Below, piece after piece: positions 1 through 6,792 of a stretch of 64,000 nt of DNA. The translations under genes were made by a program, and so were the position numbers. Source of the DNA: Gammaproteobacteria bacterium (GTDB taxonomy: Bacteria; Pseudomonadota; Gammaproteobacteria; Eutrophobiales; Eutrophobiaceae); the NCBI GenBank assembly GCA_012103475.1, contig WLWS01000003.1:568676-632675 (forward strand), read 5' to 3'. Below the pieces are notes generated by a model, which had not been told where the DNA came from, ran no database searches, and saw nothing but the letters and a program-made list of their open reading frames with translations. Each line of letters begins with the position of its first letter. Position 1 is the stretch's first letter.

Positions 1-1
1 T

Positions 2-67
2 TTGTTATTGGAACAAGGCATAGCCCTGGAAGACGGCCCGGTAGGTACCATTTGGCGCAGAAACTAA
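2..67 (+). CDS. cysS: Cysteinyl-tRNA synthetase, C-terminal end (partial)
   Basis: The window opens inside a reading frame that ends LEDGPVGTIWRRN and a TAA stop. This closely matches the conserved CysS tail (LEDGPQGTTWRRK type). CysS charges tRNA-Cys in the cytoplasm. Only the last 21 codons are visible, so the call rests on this short tail alone. The gene runs on the same strand as the tRNA cluster that follows. Confidence 0.7.
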   Translation: MLLEQGIALEDGPVGTIWRRN

Positions 68-144
68 CCATCAGACCACTGCCATTACCTCAAAAGCGGG
101 AATCGCTTAAATAATCGGCAGAAAGACGTATATAAGCTGAGTAA

Positions 145-173
145 TTGACGCCCCATAAGGCGACGCGTATCAT
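145..173 (+). promoter_or_regulatory. Sigma-70 promoter of the tRNA cluster
   Basis: TTGACG at 145-150 and TATCAT at 168-173 are separated by 17 bases, with a GC-rich stretch in the spacer. It lies about 40 bases before tRNA-Pro and is the best promoter candidate for the four-tRNA cluster. Confidence 0.55.
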
Positions 174-214
174 CCCTCCTCCTTGCAGGAAGGTGGTGTT
201 TTTTAAGGAAATGT

Positions 215-291
215 CGGGGCATAGCGCAGCCTGGTAGCGCATCTGCTTTGGGAGCAGAGGGTCGGGAGTTCGAATCTCTCTGCCCCGACCA
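215..291 (+). tRNA. tRNA-Pro(UGG)
   Basis: Full cloverleaf: acceptor CGGGGCA pairs with TGCCCCG, the anticodon loop is TTTGGGA with anticodon TGG, the T-arm carries GTTCGAAT, and CCA is encoded. First tRNA of the cluster. Confidence 0.95.
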
Positions 292-316
292 ATTTCTTAA
301 CTTTAAACACCATGCC

Positions 317-343
317 GTCATTCCCGCGAAAGCAGGAATCCAG
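317..343 (+). repeat. Short palindromic REP-like element
   Basis: ATTCCCGC-GAAA-GCAGGAAT at 320-339 is an 8-bp stem with one mismatch and a GAAA loop. It resembles the dispersed GTCATTCCCGCGAAAGC repeat seen in intergenic regions of many proteobacterial genomes. It lies between tRNA-Pro and tRNA-Arg. Only one copy is seen in this window, so its repeated status is inferred. Confidence 0.4.
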
Positions 344-400
344 TAAAATTACTACCGAGAGAGCCGATGTTGGTTTTCGTGCAAGGTGACAGGTAAGTAT

Positions 401-705
401 GCGCCTGTAGCTCAACAGGATAGAGCACCGGCCTTTAGGCGCGAACAGTATTGTTCGCTTTAGGAGCCTTTATGGGGAACTGAACCCATAAAGTGGATCG
501 CACTGTATCGGGGAAACCTTAACAGCCAGGCTGATGGCAATCCCGAGGAAACCTGAAGGTTGGGGATCCGTAGAGACTATACGTGTGACACCTGAGATGG
601 TGAAGAGATAGTCCAGACCACAAACCTGATTTAAATGGGGCGTCGAAAGGCGTAGTTGGTAAGCTAAGCCGGGGGTTAGGGGTTCAAGTCCTCTCAGGCG
701 CGCCA
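401..705 (+). tRNA. tRNA-Arg(UCU), interrupted by a group I intron
   Basis: The 5' exon (401-435) holds acceptor GCGCCTG, a D-arm, the anticodon stem CCGGC and loop start CTT. The 3' exon (664-705) begins CTAA, continues with GCCGG, the T-arm and acceptor CAGGCGC, and ends in encoded CCA. Joining 435 to 664 gives a perfect seven-base anticodon loop CTTCTAA with anticodon TCT. The joined tRNA is a standard gammaproteobacterial tRNA-Arg(UCU). The gene cannot fold as a tRNA without removal of the insert. Confidence 0.92.
436..663 (+). ncRNA. Group I self-splicing intron in the tRNA-Arg anticodon
   Basis: The 228-nt insert splits the anticodon between positions 34 and 35. It ends in G (663), as group I introns do, and the 5' exon ends in U. 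The catalytic-core P7 pairing is visible: GACTA at 575-579 (in AGACTA) and TAGTC at 609-613 (in GATAGTCC). A purine-rich GGAAACC segment lies where the P4-P6 domain is expected. There is no open frame for a homing endonuclease. Group I introns in bacterial tRNA anticodons are known from Agrobacterium tRNA-Arg(CCU) and Azoarcus tRNA-Ile; the subgroup here was not determined. Confidence 0.88.
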
Positions 706-741
706 TTTACAAAGAATGGCCTAAGCAGTAAACGATTCTAT

Positions 742-818
742 GGTGGGCGTAGCTCAGTTGGTAGAGCCCCGGATTGTGATTCCGGTGGTCGCGGGTTCGA
801 ACCCCGTCGCTCACCCCA
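742..818 (+). tRNA. tRNA-His(GUG)
   Basis: Acceptor GTGGGCG pairs with CGCTCAC. The extra G at -1 (742) faces C73 (815), the tRNA-His identity feature. The anticodon is GTG and CCA is encoded. Confidence 0.94.
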
Positions 819-849
819 TTTACACCAGTAATGCAGTACCCACCTATGC

Positions 850-925
850 GGGCCGTTAGCTCAGTTGGTAGAGCAGGGGACTCTTAATCCCAAGGTCGTA
901 GGTTCGACCCCTACACGGCCCACCA
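850..925 (+). tRNA. tRNA-Lys(CUU), island attachment site attL
   Basis: GGGCCGT pairs with ACGGCCC, the anticodon loop is CTCTTAA with anticodon CTT, and CCA is encoded. The gene is intact. Its 3' half (883-925) is repeated at 43311-43353 with one mismatch, which marks the tRNA as the insertion site of an integrative element. Confidence 0.95.
883..925 (+). repeat. attL: 43-bp direct repeat in the 3' end of tRNA-Lys
   Basis: From the anticodon (CTTAATCCC) to CCA, this segment is repeated at 43311-43353. The single difference is in the T-loop (A here, C in the far copy). It is the left boundary of the tRNA-Lys island. Confidence 0.88.
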
Positions 926-938
926 ATTAAATCAGGTA

Positions 939-1002
939 TGTACCGAGCACATGGTTGACGCTTTATAGCGGAGACATGGTTTACACTTTTAGTAAAAAAG
1001 GA
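939..1002 (-). mobile_element. IS481-type element, 3' end (transposase tail and terminal repeat)
   Basis: On the minus strand this begins with the target duplication TCCTT and continues in frame with the transposase remnant at 41218-41437. The joined tail reads TTNPFLLKV and a stop, close to the usual NPFGPKV ending of this transposase group. A segment with GTAAACCATGTCT and CAACCATGTGC, the style of IS481-group ends, follows up to an outer TGTACC at 939. The Mu-like prophage separates the two parts. Confidence 0.7.
998..1002. repeat. 5-bp target site duplication AAGGA (phage right end)
   Basis: AAGGA directly precedes the TG terminus of the prophage and is repeated at 41218-41222 directly after its CA terminus. 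A 5-bp duplication is the hallmark of Mu-type transposition. Confidence 0.85.
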
Positions 1003-1051
1003 TGTAACGCCGCACTTGGTTTGCGATCTCGCCGCACTTGAATTGCGATCT
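1003..1051 (-). promoter_or_regulatory. Phage right end: two tandem transposase-binding-site repeats
   Basis: Two 22-base repeats of form CGCCGCACTTG-N2-TTGCGATCT lie in tandem: one ends at 1029 and the next spans 1030-1051. They differ at two positions only. The same motif, less conserved, is at the left terminus (41191-41217) and at 41014-41035. By analogy with Mu R1/R2 they should bind the A transposase. Confidence 0.75.
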
Positions 1052-1094
1052 GTTTATTGACCGTAAAAACGGGAAAATATGCCTATCTGGAGAG

Positions 1095-1589
1095 CTAAGG
1101 GCTTCTGTCTGAGCTTAACTGGCTCTCTTTGACGAGGTCACGCACAGGCACCTTAATGAAACCCCAGTGCTCTGAAACCCATACTAGCGAAGAATACATA
1201 ACAATGGCTGCAAGTATGCCTAGCATCCATCTGACAATCTTTTGAGTCCAGAGTATCCATATGTCCCGGCGTTCTTCCTTTCTTATATATCGTTGCCGCT
1301 GAGCTTCTAGATAGTTCTGGCTTTCCATCTTCATGATAAACACATCAAATTCGGCTAAAAATACTTGCATAGTTTCTGCGAAGGACGTGAGTCTCTTTAT
1401 CGGAAATGATGAGGCTCCTTTCTCAGCTATTCCTGATGTCAACGATGTCACCACTTGAACCAGATTGTCGCTGTTAACGTGGTAACCTTTTTCGTTGCAG
1501 CTATCCTTCAAATTGCTGAGTTCGCTATTAAGATTAGACCTGGCTTGATCCACGTTTCGAAATTGACGCTCGATTGGCAGTTCTTCCAT
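1095..1589 (-). CDS. Small membrane-anchored protein at phage right end
   Basis: About 164 residues. The N-terminal two thirds look helical, with many charged residues. A single hydrophobic segment (ILAAIVMYSSLVWV) lies around residues 123-136, with a short polar tail after it. The ATG at 1589 follows AAAAGGTGACT and is preferred over a GTG three codons earlier. It is the last gene before the phage right end, a position that often carries dispensable lysogenic-conversion genes. I do not recognise the family. A role in host surface or exclusion functions would be a guess from position. Confidence 0.6.
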   Translation of the reverse strand: MEELPIERQFRNVDQARSNLNSELSNLKDSCNEKGYHVNSDNLVQVVTSLTSGIAEKGASSFPIKRLTSFAETMQVFLAEFDVFIMKMESQNYLEAQRQRYIRKEERRDIWILWTQKIVRWMLGILAAIVMYSSLVWVSEHWGFIKVPVRDLVKESQLSSDRSP

Positions 1590-1594
1590 AACAG

Positions 1595-2413
1595 TCACCT
1601 TTTATCACGTAATTGTCGCGTGATTATAACCTCTCCAAACATTCGCTGCTTCTGATTTCCCCCACCGACTGAATAGTTAGTTCTGACCTTTTGAAGCTTG
1701 AACCCTTTGTAGATTTTACGCACCTCCGGCACGTCATTTAATGACACTATAAACTGGCCTTTTATACCCATTAAAATGTCCCTCAAACGCTCGTGATCAT
1801 CCTTACTATACATGCCCTTGCCATAGTAATCTTCGCTGTTGTAATACGGTGAATCGACATAGAAAAGTGTTGTGGCTTTGTCATACCGGGCAATGAAATC
1901 CTGATAAGGCAAGCACTCGATGACCACCCTCGATAGCCTGGTATGCAAATCCTCAAGCATGGGCGCAAGCTTAGTAATGTCAAACCTGGCCGGGCCTGAC
2001 TTATCTACCCCAAAAGCACGGCTGGTGGCCTTCCCACCAAAGCATGTTTTCTGTAAATAAATAAACCTTGCGGCACGCTCCAAATCGGTGAGTGTGGCCG
2101 GGTCTGTATTAGCCAGTCGACTGAACTCCGTGCGAGTCGTAATCTGGAACCGCATCATCTCCATGAACGGCACATAATGGCGCTGCAGTATTCGGAAAAA
2201 GTTCGCCACGTCCTGGCTATAATCATTGATTACTTCTGACTTCGCCACGAATGGCCGACGCAAAAATACACCTCCCATGCCGACAAAAGGCTCTGCATAG
2301 CAGGTATGTTTAATCTTCTCTATCTTGTTAATGATCGTATCAGCCAAAAGGCTTTTGCCGCCCACCCAGGGGGCGACTGGTTTCACTGGTGTTGTCGTCT
2401 TCATTTGAGCCAT
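1595..2413 (-). CDS. D12-class DNA adenine N6-methyltransferase
   Basis: A 272-residue Dam-like methyltransferase that should transfer methyl from S-adenosylmethionine to adenine N6 in a short target. The N-terminal WVGGKSLL segment matches the WxGGK start of this family. AEPFVGMGGVFL is the SAM-binding FxGxG motif. Motif IV, normally DPPY, is DSPYYNSEDYYGKG at about residues 197-210; DSPY is an atypical variant. It occupies the place of mom in Mu, at the right end after the fibre genes. It may protect phage DNA from restriction. The target sequence is unknown. Confidence 0.88.
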   Translation of the reverse strand: MAQMKTTTPVKPVAPWVGGKSLLADTIINKIEKIKHTCYAEPFVGMGGVFLRRPFVAKSEVINDYSQDVANFFRILQRHYVPFMEMMRFQITTRTEFSRLANTDPATLTDLERAARFIYLQKTCFGGKATSRAFGVDKSGPARFDITKLAPMLEDLHTRLSRVVIECLPYQDFIARYDKATTLFYVDSPYYNSEDYYGKGMYSKDDHERLRDILMGIKGQFIVSLNDVPEVRKIYKGFKLQKVRTNYSVGGGNQKQRMFGEVIITRQLRDKR

Positions 2414-2502
2414 ATTTCCATTATTATTTTTCTGTTAAGCTCACCTCGCCGCGTACGTGGCAGGGGAGCCTTGGGTGGCTCACTGCTAGTTCAGTGATTC
2501 GC

Positions 2503-2536
2503 TGGCCAGGTGTGTGTTACCGCACACGCCTGGTCG
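2503..2536. terminator. Stem-loop between methyltransferase and tail fibre genes
   Basis: CCAGG-TGTGTG-TTAC-CGCACACG-CCTGG (2506-2533) forms a long, nearly perfect stem. It separates the fibre assembly gene from the methyltransferase gene. There is no clear run of T on the minus strand, so it may be a weak terminator or an RNA-processing site rather than a classic intrinsic terminator. Confidence 0.35.
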
Positions 2537-2549
2537 CTCCTCTTATCTT

Positions 2550-3095
2550 TTACCAAACGATTGCTTCGACCTCCGCTTTTGTTGTTGCTGCGTTCACCGA
2601 ATCTCTTAGCGTTCTGAATTTTGTCTTATGGGCAAGCAGCGCGGTCATGCCGTCTTTCATTGCCTGCTGGCTTTGTGAAACGGTGTGAACACGCGGATGT
2701 TTGCTGTCTGCGTTTGCGAGTTTGTCATCGCAGGTAATTAGTTCGTCTATATTGCCGCTGACCACACTCGCCTGGATCCAGTCTCGGTTGTGTTGCTCGC
2801 TATCGTATTTGTGCGTGGTGCCGAGCGCATCCGAATCAAAACCGCCATTTAGTGCAGTGACAAAACTTTCGTTTAATGCGGAGATACGATCTGCTTTTAT
2901 GTTTTCTAAAGGATGGTCGATGACAACAACGGCATCATTCTCGATGCGCCTTAAACCGTTGTTGTCGATCAGGTCTTGCCACTGGTCATCAGTAATCTGA
3001 AGACAGCCAGCAGGAATGCTGTCATGGACGTCGTCTGAAAAAATGCCAAGGATGTTATTGCCTACTTTTTCAGAATCGTATTGAACGTGGTACAT
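2550..3095 (-). CDS. Tail fibre assembly-type protein (DUF4376-like)
   Basis: 181 residues. The N-terminus (MYHVQYD, ITDDQWQDLI) resembles tail-fibre assembly proteins. The C-terminal half (residues about 65-175) has the RDWIQASV and AMKDGMTALLAHKTKFRTLRD pattern of DUF4376 domains. It lies directly downstream of the tail fibre gene, 12 bases away, as fibre chaperones do. Its likely job is folding or attachment of the distal tail fibre. The chaperone role is inferred from position and family. Confidence 0.7.
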   Translation of the reverse strand: MYHVQYDSEKVGNNILGIFSDDVHDSIPAGCLQITDDQWQDLIDNNGLRRIENDAVVVIDHPLENIKADRISALNESFVTALNGGFDSDALGTTHKYDSEQHNRDWIQASVVSGNIDELITCDDKLANADSKHPRVHTVSQSQQAMKDGMTALLAHKTKFRTLRDSVNAATTKAEVEAIVW

Positions 3096-3107
3096 AGCAA
3101 TCTCCTG

Positions 3108-3824
3108 TTATTTTCCGACAGCGAACCAGCGCACGGTTTCACCTTCTGAAATGTTTCCGTAAATGGTAATTTGTGTGGTTGAAGCGGTGCCAAAATTGAA
3201 ACCGTGATAGCGAGTGCCTGCAATGGATGTTGCATAGTCACCAGTGACCGCTGAATACACGGCTGAAGCAAAGGCAATCGGAAAAGTAATGGTGGCCACG
3301 CCTGATGACAGACTCGTTTGTCCCCACTGAAGAATCAGACCGCCTGGCAGTTTTTGATAGCCGCTGGTCGCGTGCGATTTTGCGAAGGATGCTAGGCTAG
3401 CTGGCGTGACCGATCGAACCGTATCGGTGCCCGCTTGCGTTTCAGCATTCGTGGCCAGCTCCGCCAATCCCTTGACCGATGTCGTGGCGTTGCTGTGGGT
3501 ATGAGCCAGTACTGAATACAGTGCGTTGGCTTCTGCAGCCGTTAGATACTGCGAATGCGGGTCGCCCAGAGCTTCGTGTGCAGAAACCGCACCGAGCGCT
3601 TCATACACAATTTGTGCGTCGGCGATTATCTGTAAAATAGCATTATATAAATCAGTGCCTTCTCCCTTAGTAAGTCCGGTGCCAGCCTCCTCGATGACTT
3701 CGATAATGTTTTCTTGAACATCATTCAGCCAAGCAGCGCCGACAATAGTTGCCAGTCTCGGTACACCGGGGTCGCCATCATCAAACTTATTGGAGACGTG
3801 ATTTGCAGCATCTGTTCTATGCAT
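3108..3824 (-). CDS. Tail fibre protein
   Basis: 238 residues. The N-terminal part (KFDDGDPGVPRLATIVGAAW) is a typical virion-proximal fibre start. The middle carries GDPHSQYLTAAEANALYSVLAHTHS, a fibre repeat with HxQY motif. SVTPASLASFAKSHATSGYQKLPGG leads into a C-terminal receptor-binding domain of the gp53-like type (LILQWGQTSLSSG). It is short for a Mu fibre (Mu S is about 500 residues) and there is no invertible second fibre set. It should bind the host surface. Confidence 0.85.
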   Translation of the reverse strand: MHRTDAANHVSNKFDDGDPGVPRLATIVGAAWLNDVQENIIEVIEEAGTGLTKGEGTDLYNAILQIIADAQIVYEALGAVSAHEALGDPHSQYLTAAEANALYSVLAHTHSNATTSVKGLAELATNAETQAGTDTVRSVTPASLASFAKSHATSGYQKLPGGLILQWGQTSLSSGVATITFPIAFASAVYSAVTGDYATSIAGTRYHGFNFGTASTTQITIYGNISEGETVRWFAVGK

Positions 3825-3835
3825 GATTTATTTCC

Positions 3836-4375
3836 TCAAGTGTATGCGAAGTGCACGATGGTGTGAGCGGGCTTAATTCTAGATATCACGCATTCAATGA
3901 CATCGTTTCCCCAGGAGCGAAGCGGGTCACCTGCAGTTGAGCCACCGGATTCAAAACTTTTAATCGTGTCTAAGGGGCCATTTACTTGCCAGTGATGAGC
4001 GCTTGGCACATTCTCTGTGATGGTCACTACATGGCCAAGCCTGGCGGCGACGTCAATGAAGTACTGCGGACTGGCGCCACCCACTCTGGCCACCTTTTCA
4101 TGTAATGCCAGGCGTCGCTCGACGGTAGTGACAGCGGCGTCGGTGCATTTATCTGGCAGGCCGAATGCGGTTTCCCAATCCGGCAATAATTCTGATGCGG
4201 TGCGTGGGTCGATTTCTTCCAGCAGGTTGTCGACTCTGAAATCAACGCGTGCAAATTCTTCGGCAATGGCAAACAACAAGTTTGATAAAACCGTATTCAT
4301 CTCACGTGGCCAGGCTGGGCCCACTGGCAGCAGCGCCTGTAGTTGCTCGTGATAGTGGTCGACGGAATTAGTCAT
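3836..4375 (-). CDS. Baseplate protein, Mu gp48 / YmfQ family (DUF2313)
   Basis: About 179 residues. LLPVGPAWPRE near residue 16 and the DPRTASELLPDWETAFGLPD segment near residue 57 are diagnostic of the Mu gp48/DUF2313 baseplate family. The ATG at 4375 is preferred over a TTG two codons upstream. The start overlaps the stop of a small ORF before it, and the fibre gene follows within 12 bases. It should sit in the baseplate and connect it to the fibre. Confidence 0.87.
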   Translation of the reverse strand: MTNSVDHYHEQLQALLPVGPAWPREMNTVLSNLLFAIAEEFARVDFRVDNLLEEIDPRTASELLPDWETAFGLPDKCTDAAVTTVERRLALHEKVARVGGASPQYFIDVAARLGHVVTITENVPSAHHWQVNGPLDTIKSFESGGSTAGDPLRSWGNDVIECVISRIKPAHTIVHFAYT

Positions 4376-4499
4376 TTTCAATTCGAGAATTAAATTCTTT
4401 CTTACAGCTCTCTATATAAGAAAACACAGAAAATCGAATAACCAAATCAATCAAGATAGCGCAAATGATGAGAACGACAGTGGCAATCGCTACGCCCAC
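4368..4499 (-). CDS. Small membrane protein between gp47 and gp48 genes
   Basis: A 43-codon frame begins with GTG (4499), overlapping the last codons of the gp47 gene. It ends in a TAA that overlaps the ATG of the gp48 gene (ATGACTAA). The product has one hydrophobic segment (VVLIICAILIDLVI) and a charged tail. The tight overlaps at both ends argue for translational coupling and a real gene. No family is recognised. Confidence 0.4.
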   Translation of the reverse strand: MGVAIATVVLIICAILIDLVIRFSVFSYIESCKKEFNSRIEND

Positions 4500-5545
4500 G
4501 TAATTACTCCCATCGTCGCCATATCGCCGGTGGCGTGAGCTACGTCAGCTGCTGGCACAGTAACGTCGTTGTCAGTCTCACCGGCTGCCAGGCTGACCGC
4601 TTCACGAATACGCGACAGTAGAATCGCTCCCCCTGGTTCTGCATCACGCAGCAACATGTCCTCGAGCTCTGCTTGAACGGCATCTTTTATTGTCTGGTCG
4701 GATGGCGTGATATCTATCGAAAAGTTTAGTGGCACTGCGACAGGTGCGGCAACAGTTACCACAGCGGTGACCGGGCGCTGGAGCTGAATATGATCGTTTA
4801 CCTCCGTCACCTTTGCGGCATCAGGGATGAGCGATGTTTCATGGTCATCAACAACAAAGCGAACTGCTACAGTGCCGTCACCGCCTTCCAATGGGTACAC
4901 CCATGCTCGAGTGACGCCACTTATCTCTTTGGCCCAGGCAATGTAATCGAAGCTTGCGCCACCGTGTGGTGGCTCCTGGATCCGTTCCAGTAAGCGAGCT
5001 CGCAGCGCATCGTCCGTTTCCGTATCGATGCCGTTCGCAATACCACCGGCATCGACGGTCGCTTGGCTATTCACTCCGGAGATCGGACTGCTGAGTGACA
5101 CGGAGCTGGCCGCCGCCGTGTTTGAATTTGTGCCGCCTTCGACAGCGGTAATTGCGACCGATGCCGTACCACTGGCGATGGTGCCTTCAGCATCGGTAGT
5201 GAACTCGACGCCATCACTGCGCTGCACTGTTGTGCTGATCGGTATCACTGATGCATCCGTTCCGGTAAACGTGATGCTGCCGGTTGCCTGGCCAGCGACC
5301 TTTCGAGACAGGCCCCAAATACTTGCTATGCGTTCAAGTGTTTCAGCTTCTGCGGTGTCAGGTAATATCTGCTTGGCTATCCAGTCCAGGTATCCATACA
5401 GAGAATGTGCGGCACCTGAATGTACTCGAGCTAATACATTTAGATTCGAGCGTAACAAACGTGCGTCGGTGCCAGGTAGGCGTGATTCAATATCAGCGAT
5501 GGCCCGGTCAATTAAATCTTGTAATGCTGGTCTAATGAATGGCAT
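4490..5545 (-). CDS. Baseplate protein J-like, Mu gp47
   Basis: 351 residues. The N-terminal YGYLDWIAKQILPDTAE followed by LERIASIWGLSRK is the hallmark of Mu gp47/P2 gpJ wedge proteins. GSITFTGTDASVIPISTTVQR begins the beta-rich middle domain and DTETDDALRARLLERIQEPPHGG the conserved central motif. Length is normal. It forms the wedge of the contractile-tail baseplate and lies in the standard gp44-gp48 order. Confidence 0.93.
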   Translation of the reverse strand: MPFIRPALQDLIDRAIADIESRLPGTDARLLRSNLNVLARVHSGAAHSLYGYLDWIAKQILPDTAEAETLERIASIWGLSRKVAGQATGSITFTGTDASVIPISTTVQRSDGVEFTTDAEGTIASGTASVAITAVEGGTNSNTAAASSVSLSSPISGVNSQATVDAGGIANGIDTETDDALRARLLERIQEPPHGGASFDYIAWAKEISGVTRAWVYPLEGGDGTVAVRFVVDDHETSLIPDAAKVTEVNDHIQLQRPVTAVVTVAAPVAVPLNFSIDITPSDQTIKDAVQAELEDMLLRDAEPGGAILLSRIREAVSLAAGETDNDVTVPAADVAHATGDMATMGVITWA

Positions 5546-5549
5546 GTTT

Positions 5550-5768
5550 TTACCTTGCTAAAAGTTGGAGTTCTTTTTCTTCGACTGCTTGCACGGCATC
5601 CGCTGCAGCCTGGTAATAGGCTGCCCGGTCTCCGCCTCGGTTCATCTTTTTGCAGGCATCTCTCACGCGACGACGAATGGCAACCGGCACCTTGTACCAG
5701 TGCGGTCTGCACATAAGAACATTGTCAGGATGCTTTGTTTTGCATTTGCTTATCCGACACGTTTTCAT
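5550..5768 (-). CDS. Small basic cysteine-containing protein in baseplate operon
   Basis: 72 residues, rich in Lys and Arg. The N-terminus has CRISKCKTKH and a later MCRPHW, giving C-x4-C and C-x2-H spacings that could bind one metal ion. The rest is a helical, Ala/Arg-rich segment. It fits between gp46 and gp47 genes with a 4-base overlap upstream and 5 bases downstream. The metal-binding idea comes from residue spacing alone. No named family is recognised. Confidence 0.6.
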   Translation of the reverse strand: MKTCRISKCKTKHPDNVLMCRPHWYKVPVAIRRRVRDACKKMNRGGDRAAYYQAAADAVQAVEEKELQLLAR

Positions 5769-6271
5769 AATTGATTCCAGAAATTGTCGAAACGAAACTG
5801 TGCAGTACTGCCATCCGGTCGGTGTATGTCCACACCGATGGCCAGCATTCCCTTGAATACCGTTGCTGTCTTGACCTCGACAATAACGCCGCTCGATTCA
5901 ACCCAACCCGCAACCACGTCCACTCTCGATGCCACACCATCATCGAGCATCCACTGCAGCGCTTCCTCAGCGTACTCTCTGGCCAGATTCACCACGCTCT
6001 GCTCGTCTTTTTCCCTTTCAAGTAACCAAAGGCGCGAACCAATATTGTCACCGGCAATATCAGGATAGGCGTCGGCCCACCAACCGCGCTTGTCATCACT
6101 GCCGTTCGGCAGCACATCGTCATCGTTGGCGAGTCGGTTCGTGAATAAGGATAAAATCACCGCTGTGGCCAAGCCGTCATCTGCCTCCAGCTGGCTAGTC
6201 TTGAGCTGATAGTCGAAGTACGGTGGCGAAAGCGATTCACCGTCAAATATTAGTGTGCGGATATCGGTCAT
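5765..6271 (-). CDS. Baseplate protein, Mu gp46 family
   Basis: 168 residues. The pattern LATAVILSLFTNRLAND near residue 34, then RGWWADAYP and IGSRLWLLEREK, is characteristic of the GP46 family, related to the gpW/gp25 baseplate wedge component. It overlaps the gp45 gene by 4 bases, and the small cysteine protein gene follows. It joins the baseplate wedge to the tail tube region. Confidence 0.92.
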   Translation of the reverse strand: MTDIRTLIFDGESLSPPYFDYQLKTSQLEADDGLATAVILSLFTNRLANDDDVLPNGSDDKRGWWADAYPDIAGDNIGSRLWLLEREKDEQSVVNLAREYAEEALQWMLDDGVASRVDVVAGWVESSGVIVEVKTATVFKGMLAIGVDIHRPDGSTAQFRFDNFWNQL

Positions 6272-6792
6272 GGATGCGAGTGATTGTTGGTATTGCCAGC
6301 ACCATCGATAATGGTGCCATCGGCGTTGATGTTTGTGTCGACCTGCACGCTGCCGGTGATATCGACATCCCCCGTAAACTCGACAAGCGGAGAATCAATT
6401 CTCAATTTGGTCGAGGCACCAATGTGAATTTCATTGTTCCGTTTGAAGTGAATGTAATCACCTTCATCGCTGTACAGCGCCACCTCACCTTTTTCCATAC
6501 CCTGCAAACGATAGCGTTTGTCTTCCGTGGCAATGATTAAACCGTGATGCCGGTTGCCGCCAACAAACACACCCGCCATTTCAGCACCGTCTAATGGCAT
6601 TGAAGCGAATCCATAGTGTTGAAACAGTTCGAGCGAGTCTCTCACTTCACCTTTCATCAGTGAGGCTTGCACCAGAATCTTGCCATTTTCTTCAGCCAAC
6701 AACTTAATCACTCCGCGCGAGACGGTGAGGAGTGCTCGGCGCCAGATTGGCGCCATTAGTTTCTTAATCTGTCGGTTAAACTCAAGATTCAT
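6268..6792 (-). CDS. Baseplate spike, Mu gp45 family
   Basis: 174 residues. The N-terminal oligonucleotide-fold domain runs to about residue 105 (FASMPLDGAEMAGVFVGG, EKGEVALYSDEGDYI). A trimeric beta-helix follows (VEFTGDVDITGSVQVDTNINADG). The protein ends NTNNHSHP: an HxH at the tip fits the apex metal site found in Mu gp45 and P2 gpV spikes. It pierces the outer membrane on infection. The apex metal role is known for the family and inferred here. Confidence 0.92.
   Translation of the reverse strand: MNLEFNRQIKKLMAPIWRRALLTVSRGVIKLLAEENGKILVQASLMKGEVRDSLELFQHYGFASMPLDGAEMAGVFVGGNRHHGLIIATEDKRYRLQGMEKGEVALYSDEGDYIHFKRNNEIHIGASTKLRIDSPLVEFTGDVDITGSVQVDTNINADGTIIDGAGNTNNHSHP

Noticed and set aside
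470..706. Minus-strand ORF across tRNA-Arg
   Set aside because: It is formed by the intron and tRNA sequence and has no coding character.
1455..1655. Plus-strand ORF opposite the right-end phage genes
   Set aside because: It lies across two minus-strand genes, has no ribosome site and no domain; a shadow frame.
3108..3824. Invertible tail-fibre switch (Gin type)
   Set aside because: Only one fibre gene and one assembly gene are present, with no invertase gene and no inverted crossover sites seen.
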